From DATJGF01 sp035495315 (GTDB taxonomy: Bacteria; Verrucomicrobiota; Verrucomicrobiia; Limisphaerales; UBA8199), in NCBI GenBank assembly GCA_035495315.1, contig DATJGF010000006.1, positions 1-36,193 on the forward strand: a stretch of DNA of 36,193 nt. Direction: 5' to 3'. The position numbers were made by a program, and so were the translations under genes. The notes beneath the pieces were generated by a model that had not been told where the DNA came from, ran no database searches, and saw only the letters and a program-made list of their open reading frames with translations. This document shows, in pieces, positions 8,372 to 15,880 of this stretch. Every line of letters begins with the position of its first letter. The first letter of the stretch is position 1.

Positions 8372-9004
8372 ATGCACTGGCTAACATTCCTCTCCACGCT
8401 GCTCGGTGGGCTCATCACTTACAGCGCGATTCTCCTCACCAATGCTCTCGATCTACGCAAGCGCAAGCGCACTCATGAGAAGTTGATTCATGCGCTGTTG
8501 CAGGGACTACGGGACGAAATCGCTGGGTTGCTCGAAATGGCCGAAACCAGCCCCGTGCGCCCGATCGAGGCCGTCCCGGAGGGAAAGCCATACGAAGGTC
8601 TATTCACCGCCAGTCAGGATTACTTCATCGTTTATCATGCGAACGCAGGACTGGTTATGCAAATCGCCGACCCCAACTTGCGCCGAAGCATCATTCAGAC
8701 CTACACGCGCGCCAAAGCAGTGCTGGACACGGTAAACATGAACCGGCTTTATCTTGAACGATACCACTATTTGCAAAGCACTTTCCTTAAAACCAAGGAT
8801 GCCTCAATTCAGGCAGAGTCCGAGAACTATCAGCGGGCGCTCGTCCAGATTGCTGGGCAGCTTAAGCAGGCCGATGCCCAGTTCAGGAGAACAGCAGCCA
8901 GCTTATTGGAAATGCTCTCTGACAGGATCGACGCCGAAAGCGAGGAGAAGCGATTAATCGTAACGAGAACGTCCGGGCTTGAATTTGCCTCGGGACAGGT
9001 CTGA
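8372..9004 (+). CDS. hypothetical membrane-anchored helical protein
   Basis: No family is recognised. It is 210 aa from the ATG at 8372, preferred over an upstream in-frame ATG at 8312 that overlaps the NADH dehydrogenase remnant and would put a basic stretch ahead of the TM helix. One N-terminal transmembrane segment (about residues 3-24, WLTFLSTLLGGLITYSAILL) is followed by a basic RKRKR stop-transfer, so the remainder should be cytoplasmic. The rest is mostly charged amphipathic helix with no Cys or obvious catalytic motif, resembling membrane-tethered coiled-coil proteins. It has no clear operon partner: upstream is the decayed ndh and downstream is an 860-bp gene-free region. Confidence 0.65.
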   Translation: MHWLTFLSTLLGGLITYSAILLTNALDLRKRKRTHEKLIHALLQGLRDEIAGLLEMAETSPVRPIEAVPEGKPYEGLFTASQDYFIVYHANAGLVMQIADPNLRRSIIQTYTRAKAVLDTVNMNRLYLERYHYLQSTFLKTKDASIQAESENYQRALVQIAGQLKQADAQFRRTAASLLEMLSDRIDAESEEKRLIVTRTSGLEFASGQV

Positions 9005-9180
9005 TTGATCATGTATCTGAATGGTGGGTGGTCTAGAACCTTGTTTCTCAACCGGAAACATGCGACCGGAATTGTCAATTGTGTTCCCGCTGTGTTCGCC
9101 CAGCCTCCCGGCAGTCTAGTGGTGGTGTACTGGAGGCGGGGGACGGAGTGAAACCCTCGTCGCAAACTAAATCGCTGCTT

Positions 9181-9378
9181 GGAAAAATCTGATACTGTGA
9201 TCTGATACTGGTTGGTGATTTTTTGGGTCCATTTGGGTCCCCTTGAGTCCCGAATCCAGTGTTTTGAGAGTGAAGAACCTGTCGGCAGGGCCGTGTGAGT
9301 CCTCTCCTGGCCACTTGGGGGCAAATTGCGAGTTCAACTTAGAAGGCAGATGTTCTATCCAACTGAACTACGGGCGCA
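9181..9378. repeat. ~195-bp direct repeat, copy 1 (left)
   Basis: Aligns with 15512-15705 in the same orientation. Both copies begin GGAAA(AA)TCTGATACTG, contain an internal short tandem (ATCTGATACTG twice), share TTTTTGGGTCCATTTGGG and TTGAGTCCCGA, and end in a tRNA-Arg-like 5' half. The middle (about 9255-9330) is more diverged. The two copies bracket the metal-efflux gene cluster, as the ends of an integrated element would. Confidence 0.8.
9335..9377 (-). other. tRNA-Arg(TCT)-like 5' half (fragment)
   Basis: Read on the minus strand from 9377, the sequence starts GCGCCCGTAGTTCAGTTGG and continues through a D-arm and the anticodon loop CTTCTAA (anticodon TCT). The sequence then departs from tRNA: the 3' anticodon strand (GTTGA) does not pair with TCTGC and no T-arm follows. 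It is a tRNA 5' half ending at the anticodon loop, not a functional tRNA. Confidence 0.7.
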
Positions 9379-9451
9379 ATAAAATAAAATAACCTAATTG
9401 ATATTCTGCCGCGAATTTCAATGCTTACCGCCATGCATCGGCCATGTTGTT

Positions 9452-9484
9452 ACTTCGCATGCGTACAGATTACTTGCAAGCTGT
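9452..9484. repeat. 33-bp dispersed repeat, copy 1
   Basis: Nearly identical (two or three differences) to 18592-18624; shared core CTTCGCATGCG, then CAGATTAC and TGCAAGCT. Read on the minus strand both encode S-L-(Q/H)-V-I-(C/W)-T-H-A-K followed by the same TAA stop, so the copies may be the ends of two relics of one gene family. No intact parent is present in the window. Confidence 0.6.
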
Positions 9485-9823
9485 TTCGTGCGGGCAGAAC
9501 GGAAGAGGGCTTGACGAGAATTCAGCGGTGGTCGCTGGAACGATGGGATGGAAATTGGAGGTCAATATGCCAACGGTTACAAATTCCACAGGACACCTTA
9601 TTCACGTTCGACGTACTCGGACGATATAGTTGCACGAGGAGATTCTAAGAAGGGAGTTCGTTGTCTATGACGCGCTCTATGCGGAGTGCTGGCGGCGAGT
9701 CACCATTCCGAGGAAGAAGTGAATCATTGGCGAAAAGTTACAGAGTTCCTGGCGTTGCGACGGAATACGTCGCTGCTCCTTGTGGATTGATCGAGACGCA
9801 AGGAACTCAACGAATCGATAGAT

Positions 9824-9844
9824 AACACTTGCGCTGCGAGTGTT
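9824..9844. promoter_or_regulatory. dyad upstream of the metal-efflux operon
   Basis: AACACT (9824-9829) and AGTGTT (9839-9844) form a perfect 6-bp inverted repeat with a 9-nt spacer, ending 20 bp before the first gene of the operon. A metal-responsive repressor site would be expected here, but the sequence does not match a specific known operator and no regulator gene is adjacent. Confidence 0.3.
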
Positions 9845-9863
9845 CACGGGTAATGAGTAGGTT

Positions 9864-10238
9864 GTGATCCGTCTTAAAACAGTTGGGGTGCTGTTGTTGC
9901 TGGCGCTTTGGGCGCCAGCAACATCGCACGCGCTGTTGGAGCAGGCTGGATTGATTCACACGGCCGACACGCAGCACGACGACGATCACGACGCGGCAGA
10001 TGGGCTTTGTGTCAATGCGACACCTCACGTCCAGGCGCCACAGCCGAGTCTAGCCGTTGCACCGGGACTTCTGGTTCATTTGGAATTTTGGCTCGCAACC
10101 TCCGCGATGGTGGATGGTTCTGTGGAGGAGGCGAGTGGTCCAGCCCCGCCCGGTGTAGCTCCGCCCGCACTTCCAAAGACCTGGCATTTTTCTCTTCGCA
10201 CGGCGCTCGCCGCTCGTGCGCCTTCTTGTCTTTCCTAG
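9864..10238 (+). CDS. small secreted His/Asp-rich protein of the metal-efflux operon
   Basis: 124 aa from a GTG start. A hydrophobic signal peptide (VGVLLLLALWAPATSHA) is followed by a short segment with metal-ligand-rich HTADTQHDDDHDAADG, then Pro/Ala-rich low-complexity sequence. No characterised family is recognised. By position it resembles small periplasmic proteins encoded ahead of czc-type operons, and the HxxDxxHDDDHD cluster could bind divalent metal in the periplasm; that is inference. It precedes the CzcC-like gene by 86 bp in the same direction. Confidence 0.6.
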   Translation: MIRLKTVGVLLLLALWAPATSHALLEQAGLIHTADTQHDDDHDAADGLCVNATPHVQAPQPSLAVAPGLLVHLEFWLATSAMVDGSVEEASGPAPPGVAPPALPKTWHFSLRTALAARAPSCLS

Positions 10239-10324
10239 GTTGCCCTCGTTCTGAGGGTCCTCGCCATGGTGGCGTAACGCTTTCGCCGTCAGTGTTTCCC
10301 GATTTGTGTTGTTTGGTTCTGATT

Positions 10325-11653
10325 ATGAAAAGAAATGTTTTCCTGGTTTGTGTGGGCACAGCGGCGCTGCTGTCCGTGATGGCTTGTGACTCATGCTTTT
10401 CTGCCGAACGGCCGGAAACCGGTGGTTCGGCGAGCGCCCCAACGGATACGCTCACGCTGGAAGCGCTAGTGGCAAAGATTTTGGCCAACAATCCCGAGTT
10501 GAATTTCTACAAGGCGGAGATTGCCGCTGCGAAGGGCGAGCGCCAAACGGCGGTAGCATGGACAAACCCGGAGCTGGCAGGAACGGCTGGCGGCAAACGG
10601 ACTACGGCGACAGGGGTGTCGGGCGAAGGGCTGGCGTGGTCCGTGTCGGTGAAACAGACGTTTCAATGGCCAGGGCGGATCTCGCTGCGCAAGGCGATCG
10701 CGAACAGGCAGGTCCACCTTGCAGAACTGGGATACGACCAGTTTAGGAAGGCGCTGGAAGCAAGAGCTCGAAGCTTAGCGGTGAATGTGCATGCGGCGCA
10801 GGACAGAGCCGCGGCGGCCCGGGAAGTGGCGGGCCGTTACCAAGCCCTGCGAGAGGTGTTGGTGCAACGCGAGCCAGCCGGGCTGACGCCGGTTTTGGAG
10901 ACGCGAATAATCGAAGCAACGGAGGTCGGGCTTCAACGGAAGGCGAGTGAGGCAGCCTTGGCGGAAGAATCTGCTCTGCTGGAACTGAACCAGTTACGCG
11001 GCGCGCCACCGGAAGCAAAGTTAAGGATTGAGCTGCCATCCCTGGAGTTTGGGCCGGCGCCCGACACGGAGGCGTTGCTGGCCGCAGCGCGGACGAACAA
11101 TTTCGAATTGCGGATGCGGCAGGCAGAACTGGAACAGCAGGGCTTCAAGGTTGAACTGGCGCGAAAGGAAAAGTACCCGGCCTTCACTGTAGAGCCATAT
11201 TTCTCGAGGGAGCAAGCAACGGACAACGAGACTCAGGCAGGAATTGGATTGTCGGTGCCGCTGCCGTTGTGGAACCGAAACGAGGGGAAAGTGGCCACCG
11301 AAGAGGCGCGGCGGCAGCAAGCAATCACTTCGCTTTTCTTGACCCAGCAAACGGTCGAGCGGCAGGTGGTTGAAAAGGCAGGGGTTTATCGCAGGAAACG
11401 GGAAGAAATGGCGAAATGGCGGCCGGACTCCGTGCAACAGTTCAAGGAAGCGGCAGCGTTGGCAGACCGGCATTATCGGTTGGGAGCGGTGCCGATTGCG
11501 ACTTACGTGGAATTGCAGAAGCAGTACCTCGAGGCGGTTGAAGCGCTGCTGGACACGCGGCGGGAGGCACTGGAAGCGGGGCAGCAGATTCAACTTTTGA
11601 CCGGCGTGGATTTCAATGCAGGCCAAACCAACAGAGAAGGGAAAGATAAATGA
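10325..11653 (+). CDS. CzcC-like outer-membrane efflux protein
   Basis: TolC-family channel for a heavy-metal RND system, 442 aa. The frame is open back to 9908 but the ATG at 10325 begins a proper signal peptide (MKRNVFLVCVGTAALLSVMA), so this start is chosen. The mature start TDTLTLEALVAKILANNPEL is the characteristic CzcC/TolC opening, followed by FQWPGRISLRKAIA and the second OEP domain with GIGLSVPLPLWNRNEGKV, typical of metal-efflux outer-membrane factors. The stop overlaps the next start (ATGA at 11650), indicating translational coupling. Its partners are the EamA-like transporter and CzcA-like pump downstream; no adaptor protein gene is present. Confidence 0.88.
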   Translation: MKRNVFLVCVGTAALLSVMACDSCFSAERPETGGSASAPTDTLTLEALVAKILANNPELNFYKAEIAAAKGERQTAVAWTNPELAGTAGGKRTTATGVSGEGLAWSVSVKQTFQWPGRISLRKAIANRQVHLAELGYDQFRKALEARARSLAVNVHAAQDRAAAAREVAGRYQALREVLVQREPAGLTPVLETRIIEATEVGLQRKASEAALAEESALLELNQLRGAPPEAKLRIELPSLEFGPAPDTEALLAAARTNNFELRMRQAELEQQGFKVELARKEKYPAFTVEPYFSREQATDNETQAGIGLSVPLPLWNRNEGKVATEEARRQQAITSLFLTQQTVERQVVEKAGVYRRKREEMAKWRPDSVQQFKEAAALADRHYRLGAVPIATYVELQKQYLEAVEALLDTRREALEAGQQIQLLTGVDFNAGQTNREGKDK

Positions 11654-12090
11654 CGGCTCCATGGTTTCTCTACGCGGTGGTGGCGGCAGGGCTGTACGGC
11701 CTGCACCAAATCTTCACGAAGATGGCGTCGGATAAAATTGGAGACGGACTAGGCGGGTTCGTGGTGGAAGCAACGGCAGCGCTGAGCATTCTTGTTTACC
11801 TGGCATGGCTACGGTTCAGCGGGCATTGGAACCAACCATCAAGCCCGGCGGGTGTTGGCTATTCAGTACTGACGGGAATCTGTGTTGGGGCGGGGACGAT
11901 CGCGTTTTTCCTGCTGTTCCAAAAGGGCGGACCGCTTTCAGCGGTGCCGATGGTGCTCGCGGCCGGAGCGGCGCTGATGGCCATCGCGGGCATTGTTTTC
12001 TTCAAGGAGCCGGCCGCATGGCCGCGGTTGCTTGGGATCGTTCTCGCGCTGGCTGGCTTATTCCTGCTGCGCTCATCTACTGGAAGGTAG
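11650..12090 (+). CDS. half-size EamA/DMT family transporter
   Basis: 146 aa, about five hydrophobic segments covering one EamA repeat (FLYAVVAAGLYGLHQIFTKMA at the start; PMVLAAGAALMAIAGIVFF and LGIVLALAGLFLLRS at the end). Classical DMT exporters have two such repeats, so this one should work as a dimer like other half-size members. Substrate is not predictable. It overlaps the CzcC-like gene by 4 bp (ATGA) and is 4 bp from the pump gene, so it occupies the exact position where czcB usually sits in a czcCBA operon. Confidence 0.85.
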   Translation: MTAPWFLYAVVAAGLYGLHQIFTKMASDKIGDGLGGFVVEATAALSILVYLAWLRFSGHWNQPSSPAGVGYSVLTGICVGAGTIAFFLLFQKGGPLSAVPMVLAAGAALMAIAGIVFFKEPAAWPRLLGIVLALAGLFLLRSSTGR

Positions 12091-12094
12091 AACC

Positions 12095-15000
12095 ATGGTT
12101 AACAGCATCCTTGAATTCTCATTGCGCCAGCGTGCATTTGTCTTTCTCGCGGCGGCCGGACTGCTGGGGGCTGGATTGTGGTCCGCCCTGCACCTGCCGA
12201 TTGATGCAGTGCCGGATATCACGGGAGTCCAGGTCCAGCTCAACACCGAAGTGCCGGCGCTGGCGGCGGAGGAATCGGAAAAGCTGGTGACCCAACCGAT
12301 TGAACGTGAGATGGCCGGGCTGCCGGGTGTGCAGGAAATGCGGTCGCTGACCAAGTTCGGCCTGTCGCAGGTGACGCTGGATTTCAAGGACGGGACAGAC
12401 ATTTACCGCGCACGACAGCTTGTGGCTGAGCGATTGCAGGGGGTGCTGGACAGGCTGCCACCGGGAGCTTCGCCGAAGCTGGCACCGATCAGCACGGGGC
12501 TGGGCGAAATCTTCTACTACAACGTGCAATACCGGCCGGACGCGACTAACAAACCGCCAACGGAGTTGGAGGAGCTAATCGAGTTAAGCCAGATACAGGA
12601 ATACACCATCAAGCCGCTGCTACGAACGGTGCCGGGAATAGCGGAGATCAACGAGAGCGGAGGTTATGAGAAGCAGTATGTGATTCAACCGAAACCGGAG
12701 GCCCTGCAGGAAGTGGGCATGACCTTCAGCGAGCTGGCGGAGTTGGTGGAGCAAAATGTACAGAATGCAGGTGGCGGGATCATTAACCGTGGCCCGGAGC
12801 AATTGACGATTCGGGCCGTGAGTCGTGTGACGAATCTCGAAGAGATCCGAAATCTCCCGCTGAAGTTCGGATCAGGAGTCAAGCCTGTGCTAGTGAATGA
12901 AGTTGCGGAAGTGAGAACCGGGACGAAGTTCCGGACCGGCGCTGCAACGCTCAACGGGCATGAGACCGTCATCGGCACAACCATGATGCTCGCGGGCCAA
13001 AACAGCCGCGAAGTGGCGGAACGAGTGAAGGCGCGGATCAAGGAGATTCAAAGTAAGCTTCCGCAAGGGGTGGAAATTCAGATTCAGTACGACCGCTCCC
13101 AATTGATTGACCGGACGATCCACACCGTCAGGACGAATCTATTTGAGGGCGCGATTCTGGTGGTTGTGGTGCTACTGATTTTTTTGGGGAACTGGCGGGC
13201 GGCGTTGATTGTGGCGACGGCCATCCCGCTTTCGTTTCTCTTTGCCCTCACGGGAATGGAACAGTTTGGCATTTCCGGAAACCTGATGAGCTTGGGGGCG
13301 GTGGACTTCGGCCTGATCATTGATGGGGCGGTTGTGATTGTGGAGAACATTGTCCGGCAGCTCGGCCAGCGTCAACACGAGGTCGGCCGGCCCTTGACTG
13401 CGGAGGAGCGAAATCAGACGGTTCTGGGGGCTAGCAAGCAGGTGGCAAACCCGATGTTCTTCGGTGTTGTAATTATCACGGTGGTTTACATCCCGATCCT
13501 GGCGCTGACTGGAATCGAAGGGAAAATGTTCCATCCCATGGCATTGACGGTGATGCTGGCGCTAGGAGGCGCCTTGTTGCTTGCGCTGACTTTGATCCCT
13601 GTGTTGTGCGCTCTTTTGTTGCGAGGACGAATTCAAGAAAGCGACAACCGAGTCATTAGCTTGGTGAAACGAGCGTACCGGCGGACGCTAACCGTCGCGC
13701 TGGAGACGCATTGGACGGTAGCTGGGATCTCTGTGGTGCTTTTCGGGGGCTCGCTGTGGCTCTTCGCGCGCCTGGGGGCGGAATTTGTGCCAAAGCTGGA
13801 CGAGGGCTCGATCACTTCGATGCTGTACAAGCCGGTAGGGATGAGCATGGAAGAATCTTTGCGGACGGACATTGAGGTGGAAAACCGCCTGCTCAAGGAT
13901 TTTCCGGAGTTGACACGGATTTTCTCGCGAATCGGGACTAGTGAAATCGCGTCGGATCCCATGCCGCCGAACGAGAGCGATTTTTACATCTTTTACAAAC
14001 CGATCAAAGAATGGTCCAAGTCGGAAGGACGGCCTCGTACAAAAGGTGAGTTAAACGAACAGATCGAGAGGGAGCTCAAAAAGATCAACCCCGACTATAA
14101 CATCCTTATTGCCCAACCCATTGAGATGCGGTTCAACGAAATGCTCGAGGGGACGAAGGCGGAGTTGTCGGTCAAGATATTTGGCACGGAGTACGACGTA
14201 CTCGAGAAGTTGGCCCAGCAAATCAAGGGCATTCTCGAGAAGATACCGGGAGCGGCCCAGGTCGAACACGAAACTGAAGGCAGAACTCCGCAACTGCAAA
14301 TCAACATCAGGCGTGATGTGCTTCAGCGCTACGGCCTGCAGGCGGCGGAGGTTAACAAGGCGGTCAGCGCGGCCCTGGCCGGTCAGCCAGTCGGGACCAT
14401 GGTGGAAGGAGAAAAACGAATCGCCCTGGTCGTGCGAATGCCGGAGAAACTGCGTGCGGATGACGAGGAGATTAAGAGGCTGCCAGTGCGCGTAGGCTCG
14501 GTCGGATTGGTCCCGCTTGCAAAGCTTGTTGAGTTCGAGACGCTCAGAGCAGTCGAGCCGATTTTGCGGGATGACGGCCACCGGCGGGCCGCCCTGATGG
14601 TGAACTTGGGCACCAGGGACATTGAAGGTTTTGTGCAGGAGGCGGAACGGCGCATCCAGGCATCCGTGAAGTTGCCGGAAAATTACCTCGTGGAATTCGG
14701 GGGACAGTTTGAGAATTTGCAGCAGGCCCGGGCACGGCTGGCGATTGTGGTGCCAAGCGCGCTGCTCCTCATTTTCGTGCTGGTGTTTCTTGCCCTGGGA
14801 AGCGTTCGCCAAGCGGTGCTGGTGTACACCGGAATTCCGCTGGCGGTGACGGGAGGCGTGCTGGCCCTTTGGGTGCGCGGAATGCCATTCAGCATCACGG
14901 CGGCCGTAGGCTTCATCGCGCTAAGCGGGGTAGCCGTTCTGAACGGGCTGGTGATGATTTCATATTTCAACCAATTACGTTCGGAGGGGAAGTCGGTGCG

Positions 15001-15253
15001 GGATTCAGTTTTCGAAGGATCTTTAACACGGCTGCGTCCTGTGCTGGTGACGGCACTGGTGGCGAGCCTTGGCTTTGTGCCAATGGCGCTTGCAACCGGA
15101 ACTGGCGCCGAAGTGCAAAGGCCGTTGGCAACCGTGGTGATTGGAGGGGTTTTAAGCTCGACGTTTCTGACTCTCGTTTTGCTGCCGGTATTATATGCAT
15201 GGGTGGAACGCAGGAAGGGGATCAAAGGAGGAGACGCCGCCCAAAAGGGTTAG
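12095..15253 (+). CDS. czcA: CzcA-like heavy-metal RND (HME) efflux pump
   Basis: Inner-membrane proton/cation antiporter exporting divalent metal ions, 1052 aa, normal for HME-RND. The start at 12095 is preceded by GGAAGG and begins MVNSILEFSLRQRAFV, as in CzcA/CusA homologues. The hallmark PIDAVPDITGVQVQ is present, and TM4 reads DFGLIIDGAVVIVEN (about residues 404-418), the DFG-x3-DGA-x3-VEN signature of divalent-cation (Co/Zn/Cd/Ni-type) HME pumps rather than the AIG-x3-DAA type of Cu/Ag pumps. It closes the operon 4 bp after the EamA gene. Oddly no CzcB adaptor is encoded; it must use an adaptor encoded elsewhere or work without one. A fragment of a second, diverged czcA lies at 18059. 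Confidence 0.93.
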   Translation: MVNSILEFSLRQRAFVFLAAAGLLGAGLWSALHLPIDAVPDITGVQVQLNTEVPALAAEESEKLVTQPIEREMAGLPGVQEMRSLTKFGLSQVTLDFKDGTDIYRARQLVAERLQGVLDRLPPGASPKLAPISTGLGEIFYYNVQYRPDATNKPPTELEELIELSQIQEYTIKPLLRTVPGIAEINESGGYEKQYVIQPKPEALQEVGMTFSELAELVEQNVQNAGGGIINRGPEQLTIRAVSRVTNLEEIRNLPLKFGSGVKPVLVNEVAEVRTGTKFRTGAATLNGHETVIGTTMMLAGQNSREVAERVKARIKEIQSKLPQGVEIQIQYDRSQLIDRTIHTVRTNLFEGAILVVVVLLIFLGNWRAALIVATAIPLSFLFALTGMEQFGISGNLMSLGAVDFGLIIDGAVVIVENIVRQLGQRQHEVGRPLTAEERNQTVLGASKQVANPMFFGVVIITVVYIPILALTGIEGKMFHPMALTVMLALGGALLLALTLIPVLCALLLRGRIQESDNRVISLVKRAYRRTLTVALETHWTVAGISVVLFGGSLWLFARLGAEFVPKLDEGSITSMLYKPVGMSMEESLRTDIEVENRLLKDFPELTRIFSRIGTSEIASDPMPPNESDFYIFYKPIKEWSKSEGRPRTKGELNEQIERELKKINPDYNILIAQPIEMRFNEMLEGTKAELSVKIFGTEYDVLEKLAQQIKGILEKIPGAAQVEHETEGRTPQLQINIRRDVLQRYGLQAAEVNKAVSAALAGQPVGTMVEGEKRIALVVRMPEKLRADDEEIKRLPVRVGSVGLVPLAKLVEFETLRAVEPILRDDGHRRAALMVNLGTRDIEGFVQEAERRIQASVKLPENYLVEFGGQFENLQQARARLAIVVPSALLLIFVLVFLALGSVRQAVLVYTGIPLAVTGGVLALWVRGMPFSITAAVGFIALSGVAVLNGLVMISYFNQLRSEGKSVRDSVFEGSLTRLRPVLVTALVASLGFVPMALATGTGAEVQRPLATVVIGGVLSSTFLTLVLLPVLYAWVERRKGIKGGDAAQKG

Positions 15254-15511
15254 GAGGATGCGGGTCCGAATATTGGAGCACTGCGCAACGTGACGTGGGT
15301 CACAGATCAGTTCACGCACAGCGGCGCCAAGATCGCTGCGATCTGACTAGAGAAAGGGGAGAAGCCAAAGAGAAACAAAGATGCTCGCAGATGAACAGCA
15401 TGGTCATCCAAGCGGATCTGCGGTTAACTTTCCGGGTGTGTACCGACCCGGTGGTTAATGCGGAAATGAGTGTGATGCCTGGAAAAACATGGGGCGGCTG
15501 AAATCCTTTCC

Positions 15512-15705
15512 GGAAATCTGATACTGCGATCTGATACTGGTTGCTGATTTTTGGGTCCATTTGGGGCCCTTTGAGTCCCGATTTCGGAAACTCGGAAGTG
15601 AACTAATGGTCGGTGAGGCCGCGTGATTCCGCTCGCGTCCATTTGGGGCAAACAATCGCTATCAACTTAGAGGCAGATGTTCTATCCACCTGAACTACGG
15701 GCGCA
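15512..15705. repeat. ~195-bp direct repeat, copy 2 (right)
   Basis: Same-orientation partner of 9181-9378. Shares the tandem ATCTGATACTG motif, TTTTTGGGTCCATTTGGG, TTGAGTCCCGA and the terminal tRNA-Arg-like half, with numerous substitutions and small indels, so the duplication is old and not an assembly repeat. Confidence 0.8.
15662..15704 (-). other. tRNA-Arg-like 5' half (fragment), second copy
   Basis: Minus-strand reading from 15704 starts GCGCCCGTAGTTCAGGTGG and matches the left copy, but one base is deleted in the anticodon loop (CTGCCTCTAAG instead of CTGCCTTCTAAG). Truncated at the same place as the left copy. Not a functional tRNA. Confidence 0.65.
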
Positions 15706-15880
15706 CAAAAAAAAATAGGCTAATGTAGATTTGGAAAGTCGCGAGCCGCTTCGCCTGAAAAAGCGCACTGACGAATTAAACCACTATTAATCTCGCGGTT
15801 GGCGTGACGACGCCTGAGGGGGTTCGATTTCCCGCCACCCAGTGGAAATGAGGTAAAACGTGGCTGCGGGGCACTTTCGG

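Larger units (their letters stand above)
9005..9863. other. gene-free region with tRNA-derived and dispersed repeats
   Basis: This 859-bp stretch holds no convincing intact gene. It contains the first copy of a ~195-bp repeat with a tRNA-Arg 5' half, a 33-bp dispersed repeat, and near 9636-9720 a short open stretch (EFVVYDALYAECWRRV then a stop) that could be the tail of a lost gene. A dyad at 9824-9844 precedes the next gene. Several short frames here lack ribosome-binding sites and recognisable domains. Confidence 0.6.
15254..15880. other. gene-free region with right-hand repeat
   Basis: No convincing gene in 627 bp. After the pump gene there are small hairpins (GTGAC/GTCAC near 15291-15304, AGATCG/CGATCT at 15330-15344) without T-tracts. 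The second copy of the ~195-bp tRNA-half repeat follows, then a stretch at 15801-15841 that resembles the variable arm, T-arm and acceptor 3' strand of a tRNA but lacks the 5' half. Confidence 0.6.

Noticed and set aside
9100..9165. Minus-strand GAGGGTTTCACTCCGTCC followed by CCGCCTCCA, resembling a tmRNA or tRNA 3' end
   Set aside because: T-loop invariants are wrong (TTTCACT) and the stem pairs poorly; no tag-coding or tRNA-like 5' domain nearby. Similarity is too weak to call.
14051..14812. 253-aa minus-strand frame opposite the CzcA-like gene
   Set aside because: Antisense shadow of a conserved pump gene; low-complexity composition and no recognisable family.
15330..15344. AGATCG-CTG-CGATCT hairpin downstream of the CzcA-like gene as a terminator
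   Set aside because: No T-tract follows and it is 77 bp past the stop codon; a rho-independent terminator cannot be supported.
15801..15841. tRNA 3'-half-like sequence: hairpin GGCGT-GACG-ACGCC, then GGGGGTTCGATTTCCCG and CCACCC
   Set aside because: It looks like a long variable arm plus T-arm and acceptor strand, but the T-loop has an extra base or a G-T closing pair, the 5' half and its matching acceptor strand are absent, and it is unrelated to the adjacent tRNA-Arg half. At most a tRNA remnant.
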